This document shows, in pieces, positions 1 through 9,200 of a stretch of DNA of 21,823 bases. The stretch lies in assembly GCA_022539475.1 (NCBI GenBank), contig VCMS01000506.1, forward strand, positions 1 to 21,823. Reading direction: 5' to 3'. The DNA comes from Gracilaria domingensis (lineage: Eukaryota > Rhodophyta > Florideophyceae > Gracilariales > Gracilariaceae). Each line of letters opens with the position of its first letter. Positions within the stretch are counted from its first letter, which is position 1. Made by a program: the position numbers and the translations under genes. A model generated the notes under the pieces. It did not search any database, had not been told where the DNA came from, and saw only the letters and a program-made list of their open reading frames with translations.

Positions 1-786
1 GGCTGACGGAATCGTTGAAGGAGACGAATATCATCGCCTGGGACATCAATGAGTTGCGCCCGCCGATGTACCGGTTGCTCACTCGTTCGAGGCTGACCGA
101 CGACGCCCCCATTCACTCCCGTGCTCGTCGTATGCCTCCTAGGCACAACGAGATCGTAAGAAAGAAGTGGATGAGCTCTTGGAGACTGGTATAATCACCC
201 CTTCGGCGTCAGCCTGGTCCTTTCCAGTGGTCATTGCGACCAAGAAGGACGGCAGGCCAAGGTTCTGCGTTGACTATCGTCAGCTGAACCGCGTGATGAA
301 GCCCGATTGCTGGCCTCTCCCCCGAATTGAGGAGATATTCGACGACTTGGGTGGTGCGAAGGTCTTCACTACACTTGATCTGTTCTGTGGATACTGGCAG
401 GTCGTATGGCGGAAGAGTGCAAAGAGATGACAACATTCACTTGCCGATACGGGACCTATAAGTTTGAGGTAATGCCATTTGGCCTCATGAACGCCCCGTC
501 GACATTCCAGAGGATGATGGATGAAGTTCTCCGTGGCCTACCGTTCGTCAGAGTCTACATTGACGACGTGGTAATCTTCTCAAGACCATGGAGGACACCT
601 GGAACATTGTCGGGCGGTGTTCGAGCGCATTCGCGAAGCTGGTCTCAAGGTTAAGGTGACCAAGTGCAGCTTTGCACAGTCGAAGATTAAGTTGCTAGGA
701 CACGTTTTGGACGGAGAGGGTATCTATGCCGATGAAGAGAAGGTTTCGGCGATCTTGAAGGCCCTGTACCAAGAAACGCGTCCGAG
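1..786 (+). pseudogene. pol: Element A reverse transcriptase, N-terminal and palm regions, multiply frameshifted
   Basis: This encoded the RNA/DNA-dependent DNA polymerase of element A. RT landmarks lie in successive frames: the pre-palm region from base 3, RFCVDYRQLN near 270-300, TTLDLFCGYWQ near 367-400, the MPFGLMNAPSTFQ fingers/palm block near 472-510, and the active-site YIDD near 556-567. The frame steps by -1 five times, near 160-166, 402-404, 580-583, 594-597 and 761-764. Each step is what one missing base would produce, and family sequences argue for one more base at each point. The region cannot encode RT as it stands. Decay or assembly error are both possible causes. RT identity is certain. 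Confidence 0.93.
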
Positions 787-1551
787 TTGAGGAGCTTTTT
801 GGGCTTAGCTGGATACTACCGCAGATTCATCAAGAACTTCGCCGAGAGCTCAGCTGCATTGCACGCGGCGACCTCGACGAAGCGCGGGAAGTTCGTGTGG
901 ACAGAAGAGATGCAGGATGCTTTCGAGGATCTGAAGATGAAGCTAACGACTCCACCAGTGTTGGCCTATCCGGACTTCGCGGAGCCTTTCATCGTCGAGA
1001 CGGATGCGTCTTCCGTGTCCCTTGGGGCGGTTCTCTGTCAGAAGAAAGAGGATGGGAAGGTACATCCCATCCACTACGTCTCACGCACGATGACTGAGGC
1101 AGAGAGGAAGTACAGCACCTGCGAAAGGGAAGCCCTTGCAGTGGTGTTTGCGTTCAAGAAGTTCCGCGTGTACCTCCTCTCCGAGAACATATTCGAAGTA
1201 ATAACGGACCACCAGGCTTTGCAGTATGCGTTCAGGAAAAGGGACATCCATGGGCGCTTGGCCCGCTGGATGGACTTCATGGCGGAGTACAACTACCGCG
1301 TCCGGTACGGCCCTGGTCCAGAGAACAAAGGACCCGATTATCTGTCGAGGATTGAGATTGAGGGAGGTGGCGAGCCGCTGGACAGTGCGGAGGAGTTTGT
1401 CACCGCCGTGTTGTGGGAAGACCCGAACCTGTCGGAGTTGGAGCCGTATTTGTTGAACATCGCAAGGTTCTTGGCCGATGTGCCTATCCAGGAGCACAAC
1501 ATCATGCTCCGTCAGGCGATCCGGCGCAATGCCAAGAAGTTCATGTTGTAG
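787..1551 (+). pseudogene. pol: Element A RT connection and RNase H, ended by a premature TAG
   Basis: The frame is open from the RT thumb/connection motif (RSFLGLAGYYRRFIKNFAE) into a complete Ty3-type RNase H. RNase H shows the ETDAS aspartate motif near 1000-1014, CEREALAVV with the catalytic glutamate near 1120-1146, TDHQAL near 1204-1221 and PDYLSR near 1333-1350. The reading stops at TAG 1549-1551. The same frame continues directly into the integrase zinc finger, so the TAG is a nonsense change inside a once continuous polyprotein rather than a natural end. RNase H would have removed the RNA template strand. Apart from the stop, this segment has no visible lesions, unlike the RT part. 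Confidence 0.9.
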
Positions 1552-1803
1552 AACAACACGTTGTTTCGTCGAGAGCCGGCCGGGTTGACCGCGGTTCCTT
1601 CGAAAGACGGACGTTTGGAGGCACTGAAGATGCTTCACGATGACATAGGGCACTGGGACGAAGGAGCAACGAGGAAGTTGGTCCGCGAAAGGTTCTGGTG
1701 GCCGTCGGTATATGATGACGTCAAGGATTACGTTCGAGGGTGTGACGAGTGTCAACGCGCCGCCAATCCTGCGGTGTATCGCACCATCCTCAGAACCCCA
1801 GTG
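1552..1803 (+). pseudogene. pol: Element A integrase, N-terminal HHCC zinc finger (first half of split gene)
   Basis: This is in the same frame as the RNase H segment and follows its TAG. It has the integrase zinc-binding pattern: HDDIGHW supplies the two histidines and GCDECQ the two cysteines, with the FWWP block between them. The reading frame is intact up to codon GTG at 1801-1803, where element B begins. It resumes without a frame change at 13524. Element B therefore landed between the zinc finger and the catalytic core. Translation running past 1803 into the LTR is meaningless. Confidence 0.9.
1799..1803. repeat. Target-site duplication of element B, left copy (CAGTG)
   Basis: The five bases CAGTG directly precede the TG end of the left LTR. 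They recur at 13519-13523 directly after the right LTR. Five base pairs is the usual stagger for Ty3/gypsy integrases. Confidence 0.93.
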
Positions 1804-2375
1804 TGTGGTATAGCCGATCGGTGCGAGCTGCTAGTGGGGAGCCCTGCGTGGGCTCGACCCGGCGGAGGAGTGAAACACGTGACACCTAATAGGTCGGCAG
1901 CACCCACCATTGCCTATAGTGCACGGTGACCAAGTGGTAAATACGCCTGCACTGGTGTGCGGCAGGCACGTATAACCCTCGAGGTCAGCAAAACTATTAG
2001 AGGACTACTAGACTTACCAATTGGTGACTGTAGAACCGAACTGGTGTCAAATTAGCCTAGTTGGTGCTTGAATTTACCATTTGGTGTGGGAGGTTGGCGT
2101 CTCGGGGGTTTAGTACCCCCGAGCGCCCCTCCGGCTCTCACGGGTCTAGTGCCACGTGGGCCACCGGGAGGTGCATTTGTGGTGCACCACCCCGGCCACA
2201 TATCTACACTACCTAGTAAATATTAATTCTAAATTAACGAGAATAGACTAATTAGTCTTGTCCAAGCCTGCGCTTGCGCGTCCCACGTGGTACAATAGGC
2301 ACACGTGCCCGGGAGCCCGTGACGTCACCACTTGGTCTTGTAGAGCCCCCGTTGATCCGGCCGGGCTATACTACA
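1804..2375 (-). repeat. Element B 3' LTR (left copy)
   Basis: This 572 bp direct repeat matches 12948-13518. It starts TGTGGTATAG and ends TATACTACA on the + strand. Differences from the other copy are A1909 versus G13053, A2072 versus C13216, and a run of five C at 2116-2120 versus four. An AT-rich patch near 2216-2257, inside otherwise GC-rich sequence, includes the 12 bp palindrome GACTAATTAGTC at 2246-2257 and is the likeliest core-promoter area. This is inferred, and the U3/R/U5 borders cannot be set by eye. There are five CCANNTGG sites, at 1929, 2016, 2076, 2282 and 2327. Lying upstream of the + strand gene at 3368, this LTR could also promote that gene. Confidence 0.95.
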
Positions 2376-2388
2376 GACCCCCCTCCTA
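2376..2388 (-). promoter_or_regulatory. Element B polypurine tract next to the 3' LTR
   Basis: Read on the - strand, a tract AGGAGGGGGG plus TC lies immediately before the 3' LTR. This is where the plus-strand primer of an LTR retrotransposon is expected. The two extra bases between the purines and the LTR are slightly unusual. Two similar purine boxes lie inside the element, at 6235-6250 and 9651-9664. Confidence 0.65.
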
Positions 2389-3367
2389 CCGACAGGCACG
2401 CCCCGTGGCTGCGAAGTTCCCACGGCGTTTGCCGCCTTTTCGCCAAACGGTCGTCGGCGCGCATCGCCTGGCGCACGGCGCGTCTCGCGATGACGCGAAG
2501 ATGGCGCGGTGCACGGCGCGGTTCGCCACATGCACTGAAGCGCCATTACCCACGCCGCCGTACCCCTCTGTGGTAGGTGCGATCGTACCTTACGTCCCTC
2601 GTGGTATTGGAACGCGAAACCGCGAACCGCGACCATTCAGGTTGATCTTGTCGCGCGCCTGGTACCACGTGGTTGTCTTCGCCTGTTTGGTCCCTCCCGG
2701 AGGAGTCCGTCACTCCATCTTCCCCTGTCCGTCCTCCCCCTGGGCGGGTTAGTCCCGGCTTACCAGTTGGTTTCGAGCCTCCCTTCGGTGGGGTTCGCAG
2801 TTGTCAACCGATCGGCACACCGCCCCTCGTGGTGTCGCTCCTATTCTCTGTTGGCCACTTGGTCTTGTGCCGTACTGAGGTGATACCTCGTTGGTTCCGA
2901 CACGTACTGTCTCTCCGCTTGAGTGAGGGCGCCACTGGGGTGTCGTTGCCTTGGGCGGCCGCGTCGAGGAGACTCCTGCCCGTGGCTCTTCAGACTTCGT
3001 GACCGTACCGGTGCTGACGCCGCTTCTACCTAGTGGTCTGCCTCATCGGGGTGTTCAGGCTTGCTTCAGGTCCAGCCGAGGGGTTTACCCGACTGCGTGG
3101 CGTTCAGCGCCCCTCCACCTGGTTCCTCGCGGTCTCCTTCCGTCCCTTAGGTTCCCTCTGGGGTGGTTGTACCCTCCCTGGTTCACGGAACCCGTCCAGC
3201 CGGCGCACAACCCTGGTCATTTTCACGGTGTGTCAGCTCGCTCGAGCGGCGTGCCCGTTCTCTGTGACCCCTCAGGCTTCATCTAGTCATCCAATTGGTG
3301 GTGTTCCCCCTCTCGGTTGGTATCCTCCGTGGCACGCTCTCGCTCCAACTCGCGCCTTTTATACCTC
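2376..3367 (+). other. Element B non-coding stretch between 3' LTR and the convergent gene
   Basis: No convincing gene is visible in this 1 kb. Short open frames on both strands have no recognisable composition or motifs. It carries the purine tract at its left edge and five CCANNTGG palindromes (2664, 2762, 2854, 3114 and 3290). For the + strand gene at 3368 it would be the 5' leader or promoter. A TTTTATA stretch at 3356-3362 is too close to the ATG to be its TATA box. Confidence 0.5.
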
Positions 3368-5593
3368 ATGGGTGATCAACCCGCTTCCCCAACGGGGTGG
3401 TCGATGACGTTCGAACGCCGTGAAGACGGTGCCGAGGAGGGCATCGCGCGCGCCCTTCCCGTTGTGGTGGACCTCGGGGGTGAGACGGCGCCGTTTCAAT
3501 CGAATTACCACGTGGTTGACTCTTCGCAGCCCTGTCTGCCGTCCCAGACCGGTACACCTGTGTCCTTTCCATCGGGCGCCGAGGCTCCCGTGGAGGCCAA
3601 CCACTTGGTATTGGAGGAGCCGCACTTCGACCCTATAAAGGGGTATTCGGCTTCTGAAGTCTCCCCCTCGGCGGAGGTCAACCGTTCGGTTCGCGAAACT
3701 GTTGCCTCCCGGTCGAGGATGTCTGGCAAGACCCCTGGGGTAGCGCGCGGCCGCGGAGGTGGCATCTTCAAGCCTAACACGCGGTCGAGTACGCGTTCTC
3801 GTCAAGACCCTTACGGTCGCGGTGGGTATGATCCCTACGCAGCCGCCGCGGGCCCGAGCAACGTTAACCCTCTTGCAGTGGCCGGTACGGTGGAGGCTCA
3901 ACAGCTGAATCCTCATGACCTTAATAGGACGCACGGGCAGCCGCATGCCCACTATGGTGCACGCTTTGCCGATATCTCCGCCGAATTGGTCGCTCTGGGG
4001 AACTGGCCTTTCCACATCAGTTCCTCACTCTGTCCCTTGCGGTTCCGCCACATGGGTCTCACGCAGTATACCGCAATTGCCCGTTGGGATTGTCGCCGGT
4101 TGGAGGCGGTGTCTATGGCACCTCCACCACCACGCAAGGGCGAGAAGCAGAGCCGGTTCGGTCGACAACAGTGTTTCCATGCGCGGCAGCGACACACGAA
4201 GTTTCTATACTACATCCCCGTGGCCGTACCGTCGGATCTCCCCTTCATCCGCTGCGATGGGGAGGTCCACTACTTCCGCCGTTTGGTAGATATCCTTCAC
4301 CGCTTGGACGAACCTGCTACGCACATCGAGGTCGATCTGGAGTACGTCGCGTTTGAGCGCCCTTTAGACACCAATTATTGGACTGACCGTGGGAGGTGGG
4401 CGACCGATGCGATGGCTGAGAGCCGTGTTCGTCACCGTAACAACCGTACGCGGACCATGTTCCTGTTCCACAACGTTGAGTATTGGTCGCAGAGCGACCA
4501 CAACCGCCGGACATGGTATGTCAATCGACCCTCTTGGTGGGACCACTATGAAGTATGTCAGTGGCTGGAAGTGCCGACCCCGCCGGTCCTTGCGTACTTT
4601 GGTAGTAGCATCTCCCTCGAGAGGAACAACGCCTATGCCGTTTGGTCGGTCGCGCGCAGCGAGTGGGCCGTCATGGTGGCTATCCTCGCCCTTCAGGCTT
4701 CCGTGGAAGGTGTGACTTGGGACACGCGCTGCCCTGACAAGTCTGTTGGGATCAGCGGAACTCAACCAGTTGGTCGTATCTTCAATATTCCCAACGATGT
4801 GGTCGGCGACATTCGTGCCATGGGGCTCTCCAACATCGTGGAGGGCACCAAATATACTGCGCAGCAGTTGGATGGCTACCTCACTGCGGTAAGTAACCAC
4901 AATTGGGGGCCTGAACAGGGTTGGGATGTCTACGACCCGGAGGTTCATAGCATCGTGCCTCTCCAACAGCAGCACATGGCTGGCGAAGACCCATTTGGTA
5001 ATGACGATACCGTGATGGTGGCTGCCGAGAACTATGAGTCCCCCGCATTGCCTCCGTCGGCACCTGTACAGGCTACTCCTCCGACCAGCGTGGCTGCGCC
5101 TGTTCCAAGTGGTCCGGCGAACCCTCAGGCGGCTGCTCACCCTCCCGGACGGGCTGCCCAGGGGCCTCTTCGGGTTGGTTTCCAGTCGCTTCCGGTGAAT
5201 CCGGTGCCCCCTGGTGGTGATAGTGGCGCGATACGGAGCACTCTGGCTCGTCTCAACCACGCCTCGATGGTGCACTTCAACCGTCCTGGTCCCAATGACA
5301 TCCTCACCGCTGTGGATACTCTTACCAACTTGCTCCCCGTGGTTGCTCACCACGAGCGGCGCACTTCTGAGCTGCGACAGTTCCGCGACTACTTCCAGCG
5401 CAATCTCTACCGTGAGGTGACAGCCTATGTTGGTCAGTTGAGCAACCTTGTGGAAGGCCACGCGCCGTTACATCGACCCCCTGTGGAAAGTTTTCAACCC
5501 GTACGCTCCTGCGTCACAGCAACCTGCGACCCCAATGGTAGGCTTTGGTGGCCTTGGTACGTATCAACTCCCTGGTGGACCTCCTGGTGGTGA
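3368..5593 (+). CDS. Element B convergent (antisense-oriented) gene, first frame: large protein of unknown family
   Basis: This frame is 741 codons from ATG 3368 (MGDQPAS, with G after the ATG), convergent to pol. I do not recognise the family. The first 120 or so residues are disordered-looking. An Arg/Gly patch (ARGRGGG) and a GRGGYDPYAAA stretch follow near residues 125-165. Residues about 210-560 have globular composition, rich in Trp, Tyr, Arg and His (for example VEYWSQSDHNRRTWYVNRPS), which fits a nucleic-acid-binding fold. The rest is Pro/Ala-rich. The last 45 or so residues (from about 5455) look out of frame, and the natural continuation is the frame 5442-6095. The downstream AATAAA supports a real transcription unit. 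Extra antisense genes of unknown function are known in some plant gypsy elements (established knowledge). Homology to those is not shown. Confidence 0.75.
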   Translation: MGDQPASPTGWSMTFERREDGAEEGIARALPVVVDLGGETAPFQSNYHVVDSSQPCLPSQTGTPVSFPSGAEAPVEANHLVLEEPHFDPIKGYSASEVSPSAEVNRSVRETVASRSRMSGKTPGVARGRGGGIFKPNTRSSTRSRQDPYGRGGYDPYAAAAGPSNVNPLAVAGTVEAQQLNPHDLNRTHGQPHAHYGARFADISAELVALGNWPFHISSSLCPLRFRHMGLTQYTAIARWDCRRLEAVSMAPPPPRKGEKQSRFGRQQCFHARQRHTKFLYYIPVAVPSDLPFIRCDGEVHYFRRLVDILHRLDEPATHIEVDLEYVAFERPLDTNYWTDRGRWATDAMAESRVRHRNNRTRTMFLFHNVEYWSQSDHNRRTWYVNRPSWWDHYEVCQWLEVPTPPVLAYFGSSISLERNNAYAVWSVARSEWAVMVAILALQASVEGVTWDTRCPDKSVGISGTQPVGRIFNIPNDVVGDIRAMGLSNIVEGTKYTAQQLDGYLTAVSNHNWGPEQGWDVYDPEVHSIVPLQQQHMAGEDPFGNDDTVMVAAENYESPALPPSAPVQATPPTSVAAPVPSGPANPQAAAHPPGRAAQGPLRVGFQSLPVNPVPPGGDSGAIRSTLARLNHASMVHFNRPGPNDILTAVDTLTNLLPVVAHHERRTSELRQFRDYFQRNLYREVTAYVGQLSNLVEGHAPLHRPPVESFQPVRSCVTATCDPNGRLWWPWYVSTPWWTSWW

Positions 5594-6095
5594 TCCTGCG
5601 GCACCTTTCCATACTCCGCTTGGTCCTCACAACGTTCCTCTTCCTCCAGCAAGTACTGGGACAGGAGCACCAAGTGGTTTCTCAACTGGTTTCCGTTCGG
5701 CTCCGCTTCCGCCGACGTCCGGTGCTCCTAGGCCGCCTACTGGTCTGACCCCCGGTGCAGGGCCGTCTAGTGGTCTTGCTCCTCCGACCTCTGGTGGCAT
5801 CCCTCCGTCTAGCTTACCGCCTTTCTTCCATCCACCCACTGGTCCTGCGAATACCATGCCGGTAGTCAGCAGCGGTACCCCTGCGGGACCTGCTGGTACT
5901 TCTGCTCCCTTACCAAGTGGTGGTGCGCCACCGAGCGCGGCTAGCGGCGGGGGCGGAAGCTCCGCCGGACCTATGTCGGTGTCCTCTGGTCGTGGAGGTT
6001 CCGCTTCATCTCGCGGGACCTCCCGTGGACGTGGTCGCGGTCGTGGAACCAGTCGTGGACGCGGACGTGGCCGTGGGTCCTCCAAGGCCTCCTAA
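5442..6095 (+). CDS. Element B convergent gene, second frame: Pro/Gly/Ser-rich and Arg-Gly-rich C-terminal part
   Basis: This frame lies +1 to the preceding one and overlaps it at 5442-5593. It begins with a natural-looking stretch (RRYIDPLWKVFNPYAP), then about 130 residues of Pro/Gly/Ser/Thr low complexity. It ends in a GRGRGRG-type tail (about 6000-6090), the composition of RGG-box RNA-binding tails. There is no ATG near its start, so it is probably the C-terminus of the 3368 protein. It would be joined by +1 frameshifting, a very short intron, or a sequence error of one extra base between about 5442 and 5470. It stops at TAA 6093-6095, 38 bases before an AATAAA. Confidence 0.7.
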   Translation, partial: ATLWKATRRYIDPLWKVFNPYAPASQQPATPMVGFGGLGTYQLPGGPPGGDPAAPFHTPLGPHNVPLPPASTGTGAPSGFSTGFRSAPLPPTSGAPRPPTGLTPGAGPSSGLAPPTSGGIPPSSLPPFFHPPTGPANTMPVVSSGTPAGPAGTSAPLPSGGAPPSAASGGGGSSAGPMSVSSGRGGSASSRGTSRGRGRGRGTSRGRGRGRGSSKAS

Positions 6096-6133
6096 GTCAC
6101 CTCGTGGTTCCCTCTCGTGGATTCTTCTCGACT

Positions 6134-6139
6134 AATAAA
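6134..6139 (+). terminator. Polyadenylation signal AATAAA of the convergent gene
   Basis: A canonical AATAAA lies 38 bases after the TAA at 6093-6095. It is followed by GTGTCTTGCATTGTG and then a T/G-rich stretch (near 6165-6180). This is the usual layout of a eukaryotic cleavage and polyadenylation site. It sits in the 150-base gap between the ends of the convergent gene and pol, and supports transcription of the + strand gene. Confidence 0.65.
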
Positions 6140-6236
6140 GTGTCTTGCATTGTGATCTCTGATCTTCTTTTGTTTTCCTGTTAGGTTAGTTAGTTAGCTT
6201 TTCGTGTAGCGTGGCGTTCAACGGCTTTCGATAACC

Positions 6237-6252
6237 CCCCCCCTTCCTTAGC
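6237..6252 (-). repeat. Purine box copy 2, at the end of pol
   Basis: This is the same 16-base box as 9651-9666, with the G run extended to nine (6243-6235). Here the TAA is the actual stop codon of pol. The box stands in the same frame relation to pol as copy 1. It separates pol from the convergent + strand gene and could serve as an extra plus-strand primer. Confidence 0.75.
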
Positions 6253-9200
6253 GACGCGTACCACGCGAAGCAATACCAGTTGGTGGGGGCGTTCGCCCTT
6301 GTTTGCGCCAGTATCGGATGATGAAGTTGTTAGGGATATGACCAGGTGGTTCCATAGAGTCGTGCTCGGGCGACCATCCATACCATCTTACCCGGTAGCG
6401 CATACCCTTTGTGGTGTGTTCGTGACCTACAATGGTGTCAATAGCGCACTCCTGAGTGTCTACTTGAGGGTGTGACTCTTCCATTTGGTCATGGGGTGCG
6501 TGGCTCCCCGTGGGTGGTGTGACCCGTTGGTCTTGCCGAGGCTCGATCTCCTGTGCCGCTTGGGTCGTGGGGTCAGCCGTTACGGCTCTGGTGGAAGGTT
6601 GACCGCTCGGCTGACTCATCATAGGAGGGGGTATGGGAGACATTTGCTCCCTCTCCGCTTCTTGCTGCGTTGGCTCACCTATTGGTTGTGTATTCGCTGT
6701 CGTCGGTTGTGCGGCCTTGACAATCCTGTCGATGGAGACCGTGTTCTCCAAACCTTCCATTATGACCGTAGCGGTATGCTCATCGGAGCGAATCACCTTG
6801 TATGGTCCCGTGGACTTGGGTAGTAGTTTAGAATTGATATCCTCCTCAAGGCTGATGTCCTCTTCCATCTCCGCTGGGGTTGGTCGCTTACCTTTTGGTG
6901 GCACGTCAAGGAAGACCATGTCTCCTGCTTCCACTTTGGTCACTTTGCTCACCGTTCGGTCATAGTCCGCTTTATACCGTTCTTGGGCTGCTGGCATCTT
7001 AACTTTGGCAGCAGCCAAAGCGGCGCGTAACTTCTGGAGTATGTTTCTCTTGACCTTCGCCGGTGTGAGTGTCCCGGCCGCTTCCGAGCGGTCAGGTCCG
7101 GGCTGGACGATAATACCATGTGGTGTTCGCGAAAGTACCAGGTCGAATGGGGTTGTTTGAGTGACCCTGTGGACCTGGAGGTTGTACGCATATGTCAATG
7201 GTTGGACATACTCCGACCATGTGGTTTGGTGCTCTTCGACATAGTGCCGTAGGCGTGCCACTAGGGTCTTATTGAAGCGTTCCACTTGGCCGTTTGTTTG
7301 CGGATGATAGGCCGTGGTAAAGTAGTGCTTGACCCCTAGCATTGTACAAACCGCCTCGAAGAACTTAGAAGCTAGGTTCGAACCGTTATCGGTCAGTAGG
7401 TACATGGGAGCACCGTACGGGTAGACCCAATTCTCCAGGAAGGCTGTCGCTAGTGTCGTTGCCGTTTGGTTCTTCAGAGGTATGGCTCTGGTGAGCTTTG
7501 TGAACCTGTCGGTTATGACTACTACAAAGCGGTAGCCCTCTGAGGTCTTGGGCAGGGGCCCCAGTATGTCGATTGCTACGAATTCCAGGGGCCCCGCCGC
7601 CGGGAATAGCTTTAGGTACTTCCTGTGCTTCGCCACACCACCTCGGGTCTTAATGCACGAATTGCATTGCGCCACATAGGTATATACATCGTTAGCCATA
7701 TGCGGCCAGTAGAATTGCCTCCGAAGGGTATAGTACAACCGCGTGGCTCCAGGGTGCCCCGAAAGCCGTGGATTGTGTGACAGATATAACACCCTTTGTC
7801 TTAATGACTCAGGTACGACCTTCTGGAGAGCTCCGTCTAAAGGTGAGCGTCTGATGAGGTACCCATTGTGGTCGACGTCGAAATGAGAATCCTTCCTTCC
7901 AAGTACGTCAGCGAGCGTTTTGCACAACCTATCGGTCGATTGTTCGCGTAAGAATTCCTCACGGGTGATTGGAGCGTGTTCCCCTTCCTCCACAGGAAGG
8001 AGGGTCTCCACTACCACTTGGTACGTACTGTCATCATGCCAGTATCCCTTCAGAACTTCATTGACCTCGTGGTTAGCTGGTTCTATAGTAAAGCATGGGA
8101 TGTCGTCGTCCACTGGGTCAGTGTCCAATCCTTCGGTATTCAACCGGGACAATGCATCCGCCACTCGGTGCTTGACCCCGGGGCGGTACTGCACATCGTA
8201 CTCAAACTCCGAGAGTCTCAGACGCCACCGGGCCAGACGACCCGATGCGTCCGCCAAGCCTAATATCCACCTCAAGGAGTCGTGATCCGTTCGGAGCGTG
8301 AAGCGCACACCATATAGGTAAGGACGTAGCATGAGCATACTCCAAACAACCGCTAGGCATTCCTTCTCCGTTACGGTGTAGTTCTGCTCCGCTTGGTTAA
8401 GAGCTCTACTCCAATACCCAATTGGTGCGAGCTTGCCGTCCTCCTGTTCCTGCATTAGGCAGCAACCTATTTGGGCGTCCGACGCATCCGTGTCCAGTGT
8501 ATACGGGAGTCCCGTTTTGGGCAATGCCAGTACCGGTGGGGAGAGAAGCGCTGCTTTCAATGTATAGAACGCCTCTACCTCGTCCTCTTCCAGGTGGTCA
8601 AAGTGTGTGGGCTGCCCCTTCTGCAACCTCCGGTTCAGGGGTGCGGCTATCTTTGCAAAACCCTTGATGAACCGCCGGTAGACGTTGCATAGACCTATAA
8701 AGGATCGTATGTCCGTCTGCGACGTAGAGAGCTTCGCTTCCTGTACCGCTCGGATATTCCGTTTGGTCACTTCGAGTTTCCCGGGGCTTATTGTATGCCC
8801 TAGGTACTCTACCTCTTGGTTGAAGAACATACACTTTCGTAGTTTGAGGGTCACGCCTGCCTCTTGTAGCAACTGCAGTACCACTTGGACGTGCGAGAAG
8901 TGCTCCTCTATGGACCTCGAGTAGATGACTACGTCATCTATGTATACCAATGCGGTTGTCCACTTCACTTTAGACAGTATGATGTCTAACGCCCTTTGGA
9001 AGGTAGCGGGGGCGTTTCTTAAACCAAACGGCATGCGTAAGAAGCGATACAGGCCTGCGTGGCATGTAAACGCAGTCTTATCACGGTCACCCTCTGGTAT
9101 TTCGATCTGCCAATACCCGCAGTTGGCGTCCAGTGTGGTAAAGATGTTCGCATCTCCTAGGGAGTCGATGCATTCATCCATCCTCGGGATGGGGTACGAG

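Noticed and set aside
1081..1755. 224-codon - strand frame in element A
   Set aside because: It is antisense to unmistakable RNase H and integrase sequence.
2246..2257. GACTAATTAGTC palindrome as a transposase end or att site
   Set aside because: It lies inside both LTR copies, not at an end, and has no partner. It is at most a regulatory site.
2258..3286. Several + strand open frames between the left LTR and 3368
   Set aside because: They are short, overlapping in different frames, begin inside the LTR or at non-ATG codons, and show no domain. I treat them as leader sequence.
4364..5461. 365-codon open frame on the - strand inside the convergent gene
   Set aside because: It mirrors the + strand codon pattern, has basic/His-rich composition without motifs, and lacks any connection to pol. 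The + strand has the poly(A) signal.
5669..5921. Explaining the ACCANNTGGT sites as Pro-Ser-Gly codon repeats
   Set aside because: Some sites do encode Pro-x-Gly, but others fall in another codon phase or in the non-coding LTRs, so a protein repeat is not the cause.
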